DNA from: Chara braunii
Lineage: Eukaryota > Streptophyta > Charophyceae > Charales > Characeae
Direction: 5' to 3'
Assembly (NCBI GenBank): GCA_003427395.1
Contig: BFEA01000525.1
Coordinates: 268,754-332,753, forward strand
DNA length: 64,000 nt
The position numbers and the translations under genes were made by a program. Shown in pieces: positions 24,673-34,611 of the stretch. Below the pieces are notes generated by a model. It saw only the letters and a list, made by a program, of their open reading frames with translations, ran no database searches and was not told the DNA's origin. The stretch's first letter is position 1. The number at the start of each line of letters is the position of its first letter.

Positions 24673-27540
24673 TATCCGGATAAGAGCATGGACAATTACG
24701 GCACGTTGAGCACTTTCCAGAATGCCAAGGACAAATGGAACACCCCACCGCACCAGATCGTGGTCATCCAGAACGTACGGAAGTTGTGGCACGCATCGAA
24801 CTGTCATGAAGCTAAAGGCAGCTCAGCGGCAGAAGTGAAAAATGCAGATTATAGAAAGTTTGCAGGACAGTCTCTTCGTTTGACCGGGATTCGTAATTTG
24901 GTTAACATGTCCCTTACTACTCAATAGAGTTGCCAGTGGTCTGAAGCCCTTGGGCCCTACATGTTGTTGGCAAGGGTGACAGATGACGTTTTCGAAAAGG
25001 TGCAACAAGTGTACGCCGCATGGGAAGCTGGACAATTTTCGGGGAGAGATGTTGTGAAGTCTGCTACCAAACAAGGTGAATCAGGAAAGGCACCGAGGGC
25101 TGGACCCGGATTTGAGTTGAAAGGTGGAGTTAGGTTTTCGGTTCACTGGGTTAAGGGTACCAAAGGACCGGGTTACCTCGTGGCTGTGCACGATCCGGAT
25201 ATCAGAGCGTGGAAGTCTTTTCTAGCGCTTGGGAGGCGTGAGTGGCTTCAACTGTTGCGAGACATTCTCACAGGCAATGTAATACTGACTCCTAAGCAAA
25301 GTGGAGCTGCTCAACGTGCCGGGAAACATTCAACGGAGACATACGCGGAAATGGTGAAGATTGAAAGAGCAATGTTGAGGATGTTTCACTACTTCGTCTT
25401 CATTTATGACCCTCACAGGAAGTCGTCAGAGTGGACAGAACCATTCTTCAACAACCTTTCTGATTTGTTTGCTAAGCACTGTGATGAAGGATTGACGTCC
25501 GGGAGGTGGATCGACCAGCGTCGCCATTTCAAAGACATGAATTGGGTGCGAACGTTCCCGGCTACACTTGGAGGAGAGGAGGAAAAATGAAAAGAGGGCT
25601 TCAAGAAAACAGCATCACTTGCTGCGAAATGCCCCAAAGAGTTCGTGCAGTTTGTCAACAAGCTGCTGCGCAGATCAGAAACCAGGGGTTCGGAAAGCAT
25701 AAGAATGTCGGGTATGGCAAAATATATACATTTCAAAAAACAGAACGTGAACTCTGTTTTCGTCCCGTTCCAATGGGAACCAAGCGATATTTCAGACGAG
25801 ATGGATTCCAAGGAAATATATAGAGTCGTCAAACATCCGAGTTGCCACACGGCCGTGCTGGATTTGTGTCACCCAACCCAGATAGGGGTGCGGACTGAAG
25901 AAATCTTTGATGGTCTACGGAAGTTCATGGGAAAACTGGTTGGTGATTATTGGACATTATTGTGCTTCGTTCTGCGGTCGTGCGAGTATACATTTTTCAA
26001 GCGAATTACAAGCTGGGACATTGACATTCACTTGTCTATTCTAAAGTGGACTCGTCAGCAACAAACGAAGGCGAAGCATTCATATAAGGTTGCGAACTTG
26101 CCTTTGGAGGACACAGACAGAATGGTTGTCATCATGTACTCCAACGATGGGGATTATCACGGCAACACTATTCCCTTGCTTGAAAACATTCCAGCAAGCA
26201 CTCCAGCTGCAAATCGATCATCTGGTGAGCAGGCGGGTGACTTATCAACACTTGTGCGCAGAGAGAGAAGGCCAAAGATGTTGGCTGATGTCGTGGAGAA
26301 GAACTTTACGCCCACGAAGTTGAAAATGGCAGGTATGGAGCCAAAAAAGAAATTTGTGTACGAAGGTATGGAAAGGGAGCCAAATGCGATGGTGAAGACA
26401 TTGGTGCATTTTTGTCCTGCGGATGAGGTGGTTGTTTACCTGGGAAAAGGTCATGCGGCGTTGATTTGGGAGTTGTTCAAGAGTCACCGTCATTGCATTG
26501 TTCTGGAAGGTGAGGGTATGAAGTTCGAGTTTCTCGTTCAATTCGTCAACAGGATGATCAAGAGTGGAGGTTACTTCGCCAAATTTGTTAAGCCGCCTCC
26601 TCGACATGATGAAAAGCGTGATCTCGTCTACAAAGTCGGCCAAAACATCGTCAACATTTGGGAGTTCCTTTTCGAGACTAAGCCAAAAAATAGAGAGGAA
26701 CGTGCATATGTCGCCAGAAGGCGAAAAATGGAATCACTTCTGAGGGGGTATCATAAGGCACTAGCGGAGACGGAAGTTGCATTTCTAAACCGTTTGGAGA
26801 TGATGTACTTCGACGAACACATCGGGGTGTTTACAATCGCAGATTATGCAACTTGTTTTGGGGAAGGCTTCGATGCTGAGGACTCGGAGGAAGAGAGTGA
26901 AGATGGTACTTTGCAAGCGGCTTTGGCAGATGAGAGGCAAAAAGCTTGTAGCTCGGCTTCACAGAAGATGGGTGCGCCGGGCACATCGTCCGGTTCAGGG
27001 GGGGCTTCAAGTATGGCAGTTACAACGGACCAGTTTCAACGGACCAGTTACATGGAGGGCAACACAACAGTGCTATCTTCCGGCGCAGTTCCGGATGATC
27101 CGAGGGTGCAGGCAATGCTCTCCCTAGAGGTTATGGCAAGTCTGTCAGCACTTGCACATAGACTGGCTACTGTTTTGGAATTGCTACGCTCTCAAACTCC
27201 TCAACAATTTCCGTCTGAGCCTTTGGAGTACGAGATTGAAGACATCATCCCTCCGGACATTGCACGGCCTCCTGGACCTATTGTGTGCCGATACGATTAT
27301 ACGGTGATGCCTGACAACGTATGGGGTCATCACATTATATGGCACCCCCACCACTTCCAACCTGCATTGGCGAGAGGGAACTGGGTAATGGCTATAGAAG
27401 AAGAAGGGGGGTGGCAATTTTGCCTCCACAGACGTATGTCACAATCCAAGTTTGTCACACACGCCAGAAATCAGATTGGCAAGCGACTACTGCGACTTAA
27501 TCCGAAGGTTTCTGACTCAAGACTGGATGCAAGGACATAA
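24673..27540 (+). pseudogene. beta-class DNA methyltransferase-like part, motifs degenerate
   Basis: Frame 1 runs from 24673 to 27540, broken by TAG 24925 and TGA 25588. A helical N-terminal part (24961-25590; FHYFVFIYDPHRKSSEWTEP) leads to a domain that looks like an N4/N6 DNA methyltransferase in beta order. A motif-IV-like strand VLDLCHPTQIG lies at 25855-25887, then a TLLCFVL strand. About 190 codons later comes EREPNAMVKTLVHF (26371) followed by DEVVVYLGKGHA (26422-26457) and HCIVLEGE, in the positions of the 'KP..L...li' and 'VLD.F.G.G' motifs. DPPY is replaced by DLCH and D.F.G.GT by VYLGKGHA, so catalysis looks lost even in the ancestor. The tail (26875-27100) is acidic and then Ser/Gly-rich. 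Family assignment is inference. Confidence 0.5.
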
Positions 27541-28672
27541 GAAAATTTTCAGGAGTTCAAAACATCTCGATGGCTTGAGTATCTGAAAGAGTTCTATGAT
27601 CGAGAAACAAGTCCAGCTTTTGGATATAATTGGCGTATCGAAGAGGAACTTCAAGACAAAGTTGGGGAAAGGAAAGGAGCGCGCGGCGATGAGAGAGGCA
27701 AGGGATCAGGATCAGGCGGCGGTGCACTTGGCAAGGGAACAAGATCAAGCGGTGGTGAACATGGCAAGGGATCGGAACCACGGGGCGGTGCCAGTGGCAA
27801 GGGCCTGGGACCGAGCGTCGGTGCAAGTGAAAAGCCAATAAGTCATGGTGAACTGCAAAAACACGAAATGTGTCAAGGGCGTCAAGCAAGAGAGGGAAAG
27901 GTATCAAGACCAAGCGGCGGTGCACATGACAAGGGATCGGGTTCGCCTCTGGGATTCGGACCAAGCAGCAGTGCACATTGCAGGGTATCGGGTTCGCCTC
28001 TGGGATTAGGACCAAGTGGCGGTGCACATGGCAGGGGATCGAGAGACGATGCAAGTGGCCAGGATTTGGGAGGAAGCGGCGGTGCAAGCGTCAAGGGCGT
28101 AAGTCATGGAGAACTGCCGAAATGTGTCGAGGACGTCCTTCCGGATGACCAAGTTTGGGCAACCACTGTGTTGGCGAGCGAGAGTGTTACTGCGCAAGTG
28201 GATAATACTGGTGCACTTGCAGAATTAGAGATGCCATTGGATATGCCAGCTGAGAAAGACGGACATGCAGTCTCTCTGGACATGAAAAATGAAAGTGCGA
28301 CTGCAGGTGCAAACGAAACTGCCAATGTACAGGTCATCGAAGAGGATGAAGGACATATAGTACTAAGTACACGGGAGCAACATACGCTTGTACAGCCTGA
28401 ACTTATGGTTGCAAAATCAGAAGCACAACAGTCTGCTAACCTCGTGATATCTATCAACGAATCTCCTTTTACACCATCGCATAGTGCGATAGAAGATCGT
28501 GTTGAAGACAAAGTGTTAGTGAGTCACCGAGGTGAGCACGTACTTATCTCTAAGGGAATATCTAATACTGTATGCGGATTAGGGGGTACATGCACTCATC
28601 TCATAGGAACTAATTTTTTGCCTACGTTTGCAACCGTGCGCTCGGTCATGAGAAGAAATGAAGTAGAATATT
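27541..28672 (+). pseudogene. Gly/Ser-rich repeat linker of the large gene
   Basis: After TAA 27538 the same frame stays open to 28707. It begins with an aromatic helix-like stretch (SRWLEYLKEFYDRE). Eight or more degenerate repeats of about 14-17 residues follow, of the type G(G/S)(A/E)HGKGSG, with GSPLGFGPSSSAH and GSPLGLGPSGGAH near-identical (27940-28020). An acidic Val/Glu/Ala-rich part comes next. A candidate donor GT at 28673 has the right phase for the acceptor before 28769, which would remove the TGA at 28705. The segment looks disordered; no enzyme motif is seen. A separate small gene starting at ATG 27868 is possible but less likely. Confidence 0.5.
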
Positions 28673-28768
28673 GTGTATCTCTTATTTGCAATTATGTGGA
28701 AAATTGAACTTAAACTCATAATGTTTTGTCTTGTCAATCGTTGTCGTTTTATATTGTTGAACATGCAG

Positions 28769-29020
28769 GGCGACGAAAAGAACTGTGGAAAACGACGCAC
28801 GTACGTTCGCAAAGGCAGAGTGAGAAGAATATTATTCGTCGTGGCTTGCAAGCCTTATCGACTTTGCCGTTATTGCCCAAAAAAGAGAGAAGAAGACTTA
28901 CACCTATGACATTTCCATCTATGAAGCCAGTTGCCCTAAGGATGTTTAAAGCTATTGGAATAAGCCTCGGAGAAGGGAAGAAATTGCATCGCGAAGGTTG
29001 CAATTTATCTATTGTGGATG
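28769..29020 (+). CDS. inferred middle exon, basic segment
   Basis: A run of open frame follows a clear acceptor (…gttgaacatgcag, ending 28768). It encodes a basic stretch (RRKELWKTTHVRSQRQSEK), a PKKERRR cluster that could be a nuclear localisation signal, and a conserved-looking FPSMKPVALRMFKAIGISL helix. The donor GATG/GTAGCT at 29020-29021 joins in phase to 29157. It lies directly before the ULP1 exon, so it is probably part of the same protein. No domain is recognised. Confidence 0.45.
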
Positions 29021-29156
29021 GTAGCTCTGATAGCGAAACAGATAGACAACAAAAAACATGAACTCGGGTCTACGTCGTACATCACATAACGAAAAGTTCG
29101 TTTTTGTATGAAGTCCTAGTCGTTCCGTTGTTGTTTATATGTGTGTTTGTTTGCAG

Positions 29157-29962
29157 TTCATGACCCTTCGTTCCAGATTCCTTTAGCAACAGAACGCCTC
29201 ACCGTAGAAGAAAAGTAGTACCTTGACATGATTACAGGCAGCAGCGAAGACAATGAAGCATACGACATTGTCGATTACAAGGGGAGCTGGAAGGTGGGAA
29301 AGGAAGACATCATGGTCGTCGTCGAGGATGGGAAATGGTTAAATGACGAAGTCGTCAATTTGTACCTGCTAGCCGTCCAGATGACCAATGACCACATCAA
29401 GGTTGATTCGGCATGTATAGAAGTGACAAGAAATCATGAAAACTCTTGTAGTGTTCCTTTTGTGTACATTTTCAATTCCTTTTTCTTCACTCGATTGTCA
29501 GGTGCTTCGAGGTTTGAAACCGCATATTCCGAAGGGATGAAATGGGTGAAGGACATAAATTTTTTTTATCATGACTTAGTGATTATCCCTCTTCATTTTG
29601 GAAATCACTGGGCCTTAGCTTATGTCAGCATAAACGGTCCGAACTGTAAATTCCACCTCATAGACTCTCTCCCTCGTGTTGACTATGTTTCAGTCCTTGA
29701 ACGTTTGGAAGATTTTTTCGAAGCGGAGTTTCATCGACACAAACTTCATGAAAGATATCATGTGGACGGGCCTACATCCTCCTTTGATATATCAGTAAAT
29801 GGGATTCTTGCTCAAGAGGATCTTTGTAGTTGTGGTGTTTTTATGTTAGGTTTTGCATCTTCGCTTGCAAGAGGTCACTTCACTCCATTAACTTTCTCAC
29901 AAGCCAATATTTCTGATATGAGGCTTAGAATAGCATTTGACATTTTGTCCATGGTTAGATAG
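29157..29962 (+). pseudogene. ULP1-like C48 cysteine protease exon
   Basis: ULP1/SENP proteases remove or mature SUMO-like modifiers, and plant transposons often carry captured copies. The exon follows an acceptor (…tttgtttgcag, ending 29156). It has a TAG at 29216 and an open frame from ATG 29228 to the stop at 29960. Numbered from that ATG, the residues are: the WLND motif at 37-40, catalytic His127 in GNHWALAYV, Asp146 in HLIDSLP, the oxyanion Gln196, and Cys202 in QEDLCSCGVFML. The spacing Gln-x5-Cys-Gly is the family pattern, although Ser replaces the usual Asp before Cys. The whole catalytic set is intact. The domain length (about 200 residues) is normal. It ends the inferred large gene, and 4.6 kb further on an unrelated minus-strand gene converges on it. 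Confidence 0.8.
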
Positions 29963-30429
29963 GAAAGTCAATGAGGTGCGACTAAAGCTACAGTCCGTAG
30001 TTAATATTTTGTTGATGAGATTGACATGTTTACAGAGTGTAAGCATTCGACGTAAAAACTTGGCATTGTATTATATTTTGAGCACAAGCAACACAGGAGC
30101 ATGATTGTTTTGAACTTGTATAATCATGACTGTGCATTGCTAAACTTTGATATATGAACATTGTTTCGTCCTTATTTTGCTTTGTCGTTATTTCGATTTG
30201 TCGTTATTTTGCTTTGTCGTTATTTCGTCTATAATTTTCTCATTTCGTTCTGCCAATTTACAGTTCAAAAAAAAAGTGAACATGAAAACAATTTCACTTA
30301 TAACGAAAACACTGTTAACTCTTCCTATTTTCTTTGGTACTATCACCACGAGGATGACTAAGGTCCAATCACGGGTTCGATCGACCCATCAGATTTAAAT
30401 TCCGTGATTCTTTGAAATGCAGCGAGTTG
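29963..30429. other. AT-rich 3' flank of the large gene
   Basis: No gene is seen. Short repeats of 'cgttattt(c/t)g(a/t)tttgt' occur at 30170-30235. Probable 3' untranslated or intergenic DNA. Confidence 0.5.
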
Positions 30430-30905
30430 CTATGCCGGAGAATATCCATAAGGAGTGAAACTAATCGGTGGATAATTTCCCATACTGATTTCATGTTCAA
30501 TCACATTCATCTTGCTAATGTCGCGATCGTGCACACTCAATACGACTTCATATCCATGCAATACATCCTTTAAAAACTTGAGTGCGACAGTAATGTGACC
30601 ATCGGGTTGGCCCCAAAAATATCGGTTCGGATTTCAAATCAATTGGGGACAAGCAGACACATTCCCTCCATGATGGACAACATTGAACTGCTACTCTTGA
30701 CTGAGAACACAGTGACAAGCATTTAAGATTTCGCGGGGCTGATCATTTTCGTTTCCTTTCCTTCTTTATCAATCTATGGATCAGTGGTGCTAAGCGCAAT
30801 TTTCAATCCCGTGAGCTCATTCGTTTCATCCACTAGATCCTGAACGTCCCGAACCGGTGTCTCGACATCTTCCTTAATTAATCCTAACATTGCATCTTTT
30901 GTGAG
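30430..30905 (-). pseudogene. decayed minus-strand coding remnant, unknown family
   Basis: Two short stretches of protein-like sequence read on the minus strand. One from about 30905 to a TAG at 30774 begins LTKDAMLGLIKEDVETPVRD and continues as an amphipathic, acidic helix. The other, in another frame, runs from about 30615 to a TAG at 30430 and contains GQPDGHITVALKFLKDVLHG and NYPPISFTPYGYSP. They are separated by stops and frame changes. The composition looks like real protein, not chance ORFs, but I cannot name a family. They face the large gene and may be the broken 3' part of a convergent gene. Confidence 0.4.
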
Positions 30906-31059
30906 CAAAGGTCAAGGCAAAGAGGTGAAGAGATCGAGATATTGCGACAGTTGCGGGTATCTCCTCTAGAGAGAAAGTGTACTACCAATACTCAAACAGA
31001 AAGATCACGGTTCCAAAGGGTCAGTCATATATGTGATCTGGATAAAATAATACCCTGTA

Positions 31060-31600
31060 GTAATAATAAAATAAAATGAAAAAATTCCTAGGCTACCAGC
31101 CGGGCCGCCCGGGTCCCGGGTGCCCAGCCCGTGCAAGGACCAGGGAAGGTCCCAGGGGAATAAAAAAAAACGAAAAAATCCAAAACAAAACTTTGTTACG
31201 CAGAAGGATAAAATTAACAACTTTTGCTTCAGGGTCACATCAACATTCTTCACCAAATTTAAAATAAAATTTAAAAATAAAATTTAAAAATAAAATATTT
31301 ATTATTATTATTATTATTTTATTTTTTTTGGCTTGGTCAAGCAAGTGACCTCGGGCCACTCTGGTAGCCTAGGAAAAAAAAAAAAAAAAATGTTATGAAA
31401 AAAAAGTAATTAAACAAAATTTGGCCGAGCATTACATTCGAATTCCTTACAAAATTTGAAACAAAAATAAAATACGGAGAACAAATAATAATAATAATAA
31501 TAATAAAAATAATAATAATAATAATTTAAAAAAAAAACAAAAAAAAAACAATTAAATTTAGTGAATGCGCGAGCACGTTTTTGACAATGTCATATTTGGC
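31060..31600. repeat. low-complexity AT-rich stretch with (ATT)n/(AAT)n
   Basis: ATT runs at 31296-31320, AAT runs at 31485-31525 and several poly-A tracts are present. Near its left end lies a short GC-rich island of CCCGGG words (31095-31135), unlike the surroundings. No gene is seen. Confidence 0.8.
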
Positions 31601-32016
31601 GATTTGGCATTTTGTTTTGGCATATCGAAATGCCCTGAAAATTTACAGATGTGTACTTCGCATAATACACAACCCACTACAAACGTTTTAGCAAATAATA
31701 AAATTGTTTAGACCCCGAACTAATGTGAAAACAAAAGTAAGAAGTGAAAAAAAACATGGACGAGCACGTTTTGACACTGCCATCTTTGGCCATTTTTAAT
31801 CTTTTTGCGTCTGAACCAAATGACGTCAAAATATATTGTCATGTACCTCACGTTATTAAGAACTTAAAAAAAACAAAAACTCAGAAGAACAAAAAAAAAT
31901 AGCCCCGGAAATAATTTTTTGTAGGGGCCCAATGCCATCGGGTTCAGACCCCGTATGGGACCCCGAATACCCGTACGTACGGAGATCGGCCCGAGGATCT
32001 CATTACGTACGCGCTG

Positions 32017-32079
32017 GTGACCCTGTATATATTCAGCCTCCTGATGAGTCGGTGAAACTCCGACGAAACAGTTTGTCAC
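32017..32079 (+). ncRNA. hammerhead-ribozyme-like motif, type III layout
   Basis: The core CTGATGA (32041-32047) is followed by stem II, GTCGG (32048-32052) pairing with CCGAC (32060-32064) across a 7-nt loop, and then GAAA (32065-32068). This is the conserved hammerhead core. CAG (32069-32071) pairs with CTG (32023-32025), followed by T26 and A27, so GTA would be the cleavage triplet after 32027. GTGAC (32017-32021) pairs with GTCAC (32075-32079), extending stem III beyond a small internal loop. The weak point is stem I: the 13 nt between the cleavage site and CTGATGA do not pair well. Hammerheads self-cleave RNA and occur in plant retrozymes and Penelope-like elements. Activity is untested. 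Confidence 0.5.
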
Positions 32080-32120
32080 AGCCCCTCGTTTGTTGTCCTC
32101 TTCTCCCTCTCTGCCTACAG

Positions 32121-32142
32121 TTTACCGGGCAGTTCTATTTGA

Positions 32143-32180
<38 letters not shown>

Positions 32181-32202
32181 TCAAATAGAACTGCCCGGTA
32201 AA
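32121..32202. repeat. 82-bp perfect palindrome with (AT)17 centre
   Basis: Arms of 24 nt (32121-32144, tttaccgggcagttctattt.., and 32179-32202) are exact reverse complements around an (AT)17 core. The whole unit is self-complementary. It is probably a foldback or MITE-like insertion, or two transposon ends head to head. Symmetry ends abruptly on both sides, and no target duplication is obvious. Confidence 0.9.
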
Positions 32203-32463
32203 TATATGTCGTCACAAACAAAATATATAACGTTACCCGATCGGACGTCCGAACCCCCCCTGACCGTCTGGGGTTAACCGATCGGACAACCAGTCGATCG
32301 TCCGCCCGGGGCCCTGCGTCCGATCGACGACAAAATTGGGGGGGCCGCTTCCATGGGGAATCCGAGGCTGTGAGGTCGAGAAGCGGGCAGGGGCGAACGG
32401 GGGGAACCGAAGGGAGAAATTTTTCGAGGCCGATAGGGCCTCCAAAATCAAAAACGAAAATTG

Positions 32464-32509
32464 CCCGATCTGGGCCGTCAGATCTTTGAGATCGACAGCC
32501 CAGATCGGG
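32464..32509. repeat. 12-bp stem inverted repeat
   Basis: CCCGATCTGGGC (32464-32475) is the exact reverse complement of GCCCAGATCGGG (32498-32509), with a 22-nt loop. It lies within a GC-rich stretch (32225-32650) unlike the AT-rich DNA upstream. No gene is seen there. Confidence 0.75.
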
Positions 32510-32679
32510 CCGATTTCAAATTCGAATTCCCAGGTGTCGCGACCCTCTCTCGCGTGCAACTTCGCCCAACCCTGTCGTTAGAGTTCGGCGTTGCAGGTGC
32601 CGAACCCCGACGCCCAACGATCGCAACCCACGCGCCATCGCCCGCCCGCGCCAGGTGAGTTTGATTCCCTTCGTGCATG

Positions 32680-32970
32680 CCATTTCCTCCTCCTCCACCT
32701 CTTCTTCCTCCTTTGCCTTCTGGTTCTCCTTTTGTCCTCCTCGTCCTCCATCTCCTCCACGTCTTCTTCCACCTCCTCCTCATCATTTTTTTCCTCCTCC
32801 TCTTCCGCTCCTCTTCCTCCTCCTCCTCCTCCTCCTCCTCCTCCTCTTTTTTTTCTTCCTCTTCCCCATCCTCCTTCTCCTCCTCCTCCTCTTCCACCTC
32901 CTCCTCCTCGTCATCCTCGTCGTCGCCATCCTTCTCCTCGTTGTCCTCCTCCCCCTTCCCCCCCCCTCCA
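32680..32970. repeat. (TCC/TCT)n polypyrimidine tract
   Basis: About 290 bp of near-continuous pyrimidines is dominated by CTCCTC triplets. The Ser/Leu/Pro-rich and Glu/Arg/Lys-rich ORFs on the two strands come from it and are not genes. Confidence 0.95.
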
Positions 32971-33148
32971 ACTCTTCTTCTTCTACGCCAACGTCCACCT
33001 CCTAGTCGTCATCGACCTCCCTTCCCCTCCGGTCGCTCGCTTCCCTTGTGGCAGTCAGGCGTTCATAGCGACATTGCTTTTTGATCCCTCGACGTCACTC
33101 TTCCTATCACTGTCGAGCAGAATCCACCAAAGTGTTGACGAACATCAT

Positions 33149-33150
<2 letters not shown>

Positions 33151-33203
<53 letters not shown>

Positions 33204-33353
33204 CAATCAACCAATCAATCTATCAATCATTCAATCAGTCGGGATCCAGTCGAATCGATTGGTTCGATAGGATCTTGATCAAGATCCTATCGAACCAATC
33301 GATTCCACGATATCCCGACTGATTGACTAATTGATAGATTGATTGGTTGATTG

Positions 33354-33406
<53 letters not shown>
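33151..33406. repeat. 256-bp foldback centred at 33278/33279
   Basis: The centre GATCTTGATCAAGATC is a perfect palindrome. Symmetry extends outward with few mismatches through CGATTGGTTCGATAG, CAATCAGTCGGG and CCAATCAATCTATCAAT, to outer arms of (ATCA)n on the left and (TGAT)n on the right. The two strands give almost the same predicted peptides (INQSINQS..), as expected of a palindrome. It would form a long hairpin or cruciform. Confidence 0.9.
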
Positions 33407-33408
<2 letters not shown>

Positions 33409-33839
33409 ACATGTCATTCGTTAAAAGAGGCCATTATATTTTAAATTGGTACTCGCAAACTATTAATTTCATGTCAAAATCATCATATTTTTTACTTGAA
33501 TGAAACTTAGGATACGAGTGGTGAACCCGAAGAATGCAATTGACAGACCATAAATTGAAACTGAACTGGAGATTCAACACAATCACGTACTGAACATGAT
33601 TGATTAAGTGTGGATTCCATTGCACTTGCATAATTTTTTTTACTTAAAAACCGTTATGGTAATAACATGGAGTTATAAGAATTTGAAACTCAAGAGAAGT
33701 TCAACTGTTACACTCAATGCAATGAGACACAGAACAACAAATTGAACGTTGAACTCTCGATTTCATCACACCTTGCTCGATTTTGTGTGAGCATTGAATC
33801 GAACCCATTTTACATGATATTATGACTCGTATTTATTTA

Positions 33840-34215
33840 TTGGTTCTCAATCGAAGTGTGACTTTAAGGCAATCAAACGGTAAACGAGATGGTTTAAGTA
33901 TGAATTTCGTCGCACTTCGATAATTTATGTATCAAGTTAAACTTACAAAGACGTGACTGGTGTGACTTGCATAAATTGGATCTCAATCGAAGACTAAAGG
34001 CAATCACACGGTAAACGAGATGGTTTACGTATGGATGTCATCGCACTTCGGTAATTTATGTTCTACTAACTTAAAAGACGTAACTGGACCAGGTGTGCCT
34101 TGCATAAATTAGAACGCAATCGAATAGTAAAGACCATCACACGGTAAACGAGATTGTTTAAGTATAGATTTCATCGCACTTCGATAATTTTGGACTCCAT
34201 CGTACTTCGACTTAT
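33840..34215. repeat. about 130-bp direct repeats, three diverged copies
   Basis: The phrase 'cggtaaacgagatggttta' recurs near 33880, 34010 and 34143, each time followed by 'atcgcacttcg(a/g)taattt'. No coding potential. The flanks 33420-33840 and 34215-34611 are AT-rich with nothing recognised. Confidence 0.75.
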
Positions 34216-34611
34216 GTTTAACTTAAAAGACGTAACTAGCATGTCACTATCATGCATTGAAATTCACTCAAACAGTGAACGTAATGAGACACTGAACGAC
34301 AAGGTTGTGAATGACAAGATGGTTTAAGTATGGATTTTGACACATTTTGATAAATAATAAACTGACAGGACATTGTCATATTGAACTTAAATTTAAGTGA
34401 GCATCATGGATTCCGTTTCACTTCAAGAAACATCGTTATCATGAAAAATTGAAAGTTAAAAATTGTACGCACACGTGCAAGAAATCGTAAATGCAAGAGT
34501 GAACTACGTCTAAATTAAATGCTACGAGTCAACTAAAGATCGAACTACATCTAAAATAAATGCTATGAGCGGCCATAATCTAAACTTTCTAAAACGCTAC
34601 CATTTACAAAT

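Larger units (their letters stand above)
22576..29962 (+). pseudogene. large decayed gene: ParB/Srx-like + methyltransferase-like + ULP1 protease
   Basis: I infer one gene from reading-frame continuity. It starts at ATG 22576 and runs to 28672, then continues in exons 28769-29020 and 29157-29962, about 2,380 codons in all. Along the way are two frameshifts (about 22830, and about 24560 in a TAC-repeat tract) and six in-frame stops: TAG 22953, TAA 24670, TAG 24925, TGA 25588, TAA 27538, TAG 29216. Protein-like sequence resumes in the same frame after every stop. Domain order is a basic Pro/Thr-rich N-terminus, an acidic and Lys-rich region, ParB/Srx-like, methyltransferase-like, Gly/Ser repeat linker, basic segment, ULP1. 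Introns of 96 and 136 bp (GT..AG, phases agree) are inferred. Alternatives are two or three separate genes, or assembly errors behind some stops. Parts are annotated separately. Confidence 0.6.

Noticed and set aside
25588-25590. Selenocysteine codon
   Set aside because: It lies in a Glu/Lys-rich stretch with no redox motif, and five other stops surround it.
22576-29962. Alternative genetic code (TAA/TAG read as Gln, as in some green algae)
   Set aside because: Five of six stops in the large gene are TAR, but TGA also occurs in frame, there are two frameshifts, the ULP1 frame ends at a TAG, and the neighbouring gag-pro has mostly TGA stops. Ordinary decay explains all of this.
32041-32120. 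Type I hammerhead fold using GTC (32075-32077) as the cleavage site
   Set aside because: It needs a stem I between the sequence before CTGATGA and the sequence after GTC, and these do not pair. The type III layout fits better.
32680-32998. Ser/Leu/Pro-rich and Lys/Glu/Arg-rich ORFs
   Set aside because: They are translations of a (TCC)n tract, open in several frames on both strands.
33081-33417. INQS-repeat ORFs on both strands
   Set aside because: They come from (ATCA)n arms of the foldback; the mirror-image peptides show they are palindrome artefacts.
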